This document shows positions 5,026 through 5,743 of a stretch of DNA of 5,743 nucleotides, piece after piece. Each line of letters begins with the position of its first letter. Position 1 is the stretch's first letter. The notes under the pieces are model-generated. The model ran no database searches and had not been told where the DNA came from. It was given only the letters and a program-made list of their open reading frames with translations. The position numbers and the translations under genes were made by a program. The DNA comes from Gammaproteobacteria bacterium (GTDB taxonomy: Bacteria > Gemmatimonadota > Gemmatimonadetes > Longimicrobiales > Gaopeijiaceae). The stretch covers positions 1 through 5,743 of the forward strand of contig JAHEKL010000185.1 of the NCBI GenBank assembly GCA_024638345.1, in the 5' to 3' direction.

Positions 5026-5743
5026 GTGACTCGCTTACGCCTCATTGCGGTAACGGTTTCTCTTACTGTCGGTTCCTGTGTCGACGAGCCCTCCGGACCG
5101 ACTCCGGGCCGGCCACTGTTCGACGGCGCCGCGGCTTTGCAGTTGGTCCGAGCTCAGGTCGACTTCGGACCCCGTGTGTCGGGTACGGAAGGGCACGGCC
5201 GGCAATTGGATTGGATGCTCAGCCGGTTGGACTCCCTCGCTCCAGAGGTCGTGGCGGACACGTTCGAGCACGTGACGGAGGAAGGTGATTCCCTGACCCT
5301 GGTGAACGTCCTCGCGCGCTTCGAGCCGCTCGCGACCCGGAGGATCTTGCTGCTGGCGCACTGGGACACGCGCCCGACATCTGATCAGGAGACGGACCCG
5401 GCCCGCGCGGCCCTTCCTGTGCCAGGAGCCAATGATGGCGCCTCCGGTACCGCGATCCTGCTGGAGCTTGCGAGGCTACTCTCGCAGTCGCCACCTCCGA
5501 TGGGAATCGACCTTCTCTTGGTCGACGGTGAGGACTACGGGCCAGGTGTCGACGACATGTTACTCGGGGCCCGTCGATATGCGAGCCTCCTCCCGGAGGA
5601 GGGCCGCCCCATATACGGATTGCTGCTAGACATGGTGGGCGACGCCGATCCCAGCTTTCCCGTGGAGGGCTACTCTGCTCAGTTCGCTCCGGTCGTGGTT
5701 CGGAAGGTGCGAGAATCGGCTGCGCGTCTCGGATACCAGGACT
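5026..5743 (+). CDS. M28 family zinc metallopeptidase / glutaminyl-peptide cyclotransferase-like lipoprotein (3' end outside window)
   Basis: The visible 239 residues begin with a lipoprotein signal peptide: R3/R5, a hydrophobic core, and lipobox VGSC with Cys18 as the lipidated residue. The protein should therefore be anchored in the outer or inner membrane, facing the periplasm or surface. The catalytic part shows the M28 metal-site motifs in order: AHWDTRP (H112), GANDGASG (D137, bridging or single-zinc ligand), VDGEDYG (E169 as general base, D170 as ligand) and LLDMVGD (D202). HWDTRP with a Glu-Asp rather than Glu-Glu pair resembles Bacteroidetes-type glutaminyl cyclases, which form N-terminal pyroglutamate, more than classical aminopeptidases; the distal His is beyond the edge, so the activity is open. 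GTG 5026 is chosen because it starts the signal peptide, with GAAAGG (5009-5014) 11 nt upstream. No strong promoter was recognised. Confidence 0.85.
   Translation, partial: MTRLRLIAVTVSLTVGSCVDEPSGPTPGRPLFDGAAALQLVRAQVDFGPRVSGTEGHGRQLDWMLSRLDSLAPEVVADTFEHVTEEGDSLTLVNVLARFEPLATRRILLLAHWDTRPTSDQETDPARAALPVPGANDGASGTAILLELARLLSQSPPPMGIDLLLVDGEDYGPGVDDMLLGARRYASLLPEEGRPIYGLLLDMVGDADPSFPVEGYSAQFAPVVVRKVRESAARLGYQD

Noticed and set aside
4818..5045. 75-aa minus-strand open frame as a separate gene
   Set aside because: Only its middle (NDGVHFACTNGG) is meaningful, as the first frame of the PhoX remnant; its start overlaps the M28 signal peptide and its end is out-of-frame sequence.

Overview
The window is GC-rich bacterial chromosome with long, intact housekeeping-type genes and no sign of mobile DNA. 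An Omp85-type outer-membrane barrel and a lipoprotein signal peptide indicate a diderm cell. The gene set (Omp85 barrel, B12-dependent ribonucleotide reductase, RMDN-like TPR protein, M28/glutaminyl-cyclase-like lipoprotein, PhoX remnant) would fit a Gemmatimonadota-like lineage. That placement is inference from gene content only.

Layout: (1) 2-790 (+) is the C-terminal part of an Omp85/BamA-superfamily barrel whose 5' end lies outside the window. (2) 791-1151 is a 361-bp non-coding region. Its first half is featureless apart from a short direct repeat. Its second half is a dense regulatory region for the next gene: a near-consensus promoter with an NrdR-like palindrome in its spacer, a weaker look-alike box 32 bp further on, two DnaA boxes, an intrinsic-terminator-like hairpin inside the leader, and a possible second promoter after that hairpin. 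(3) 1152-3686 (+) is nrdJ, class II adenosylcobalamin-dependent ribonucleotide reductase, with all catalytic and redox cysteines, a coiled-coil linker, a TSCPD domain and a Cys-rich tail; a strong intrinsic terminator follows at 3737-3773. (4) 3804-4586 (+) is a secreted TPR protein resembling the RMDN family. (5) 4583-4982 (-) is a decayed remnant of a PhoX/DUF839 gene: only the C-terminus is left, spread over three reading frames. (6) 5026 to the right edge (+) is the N-terminal part of an M28 metallopeptidase/glutaminyl-cyclase-like lipoprotein.

The genes do not look like one operon. nrdJ is insulated by its own promoter region and terminator. The TPR gene and the PhoX remnant converge with overlapping stop codons, and the M28 gene begins just beyond the truncated end of the remnant. 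The most interesting part is the nrdJ leader, which appears to combine dNTP-sensing repression (NrdR), a replication-initiator input (DnaA) and possible attenuation in about 165 bp. The second point of interest is the PhoX remnant, which ordinary ORF calling would report as a misleading small hypothetical protein.
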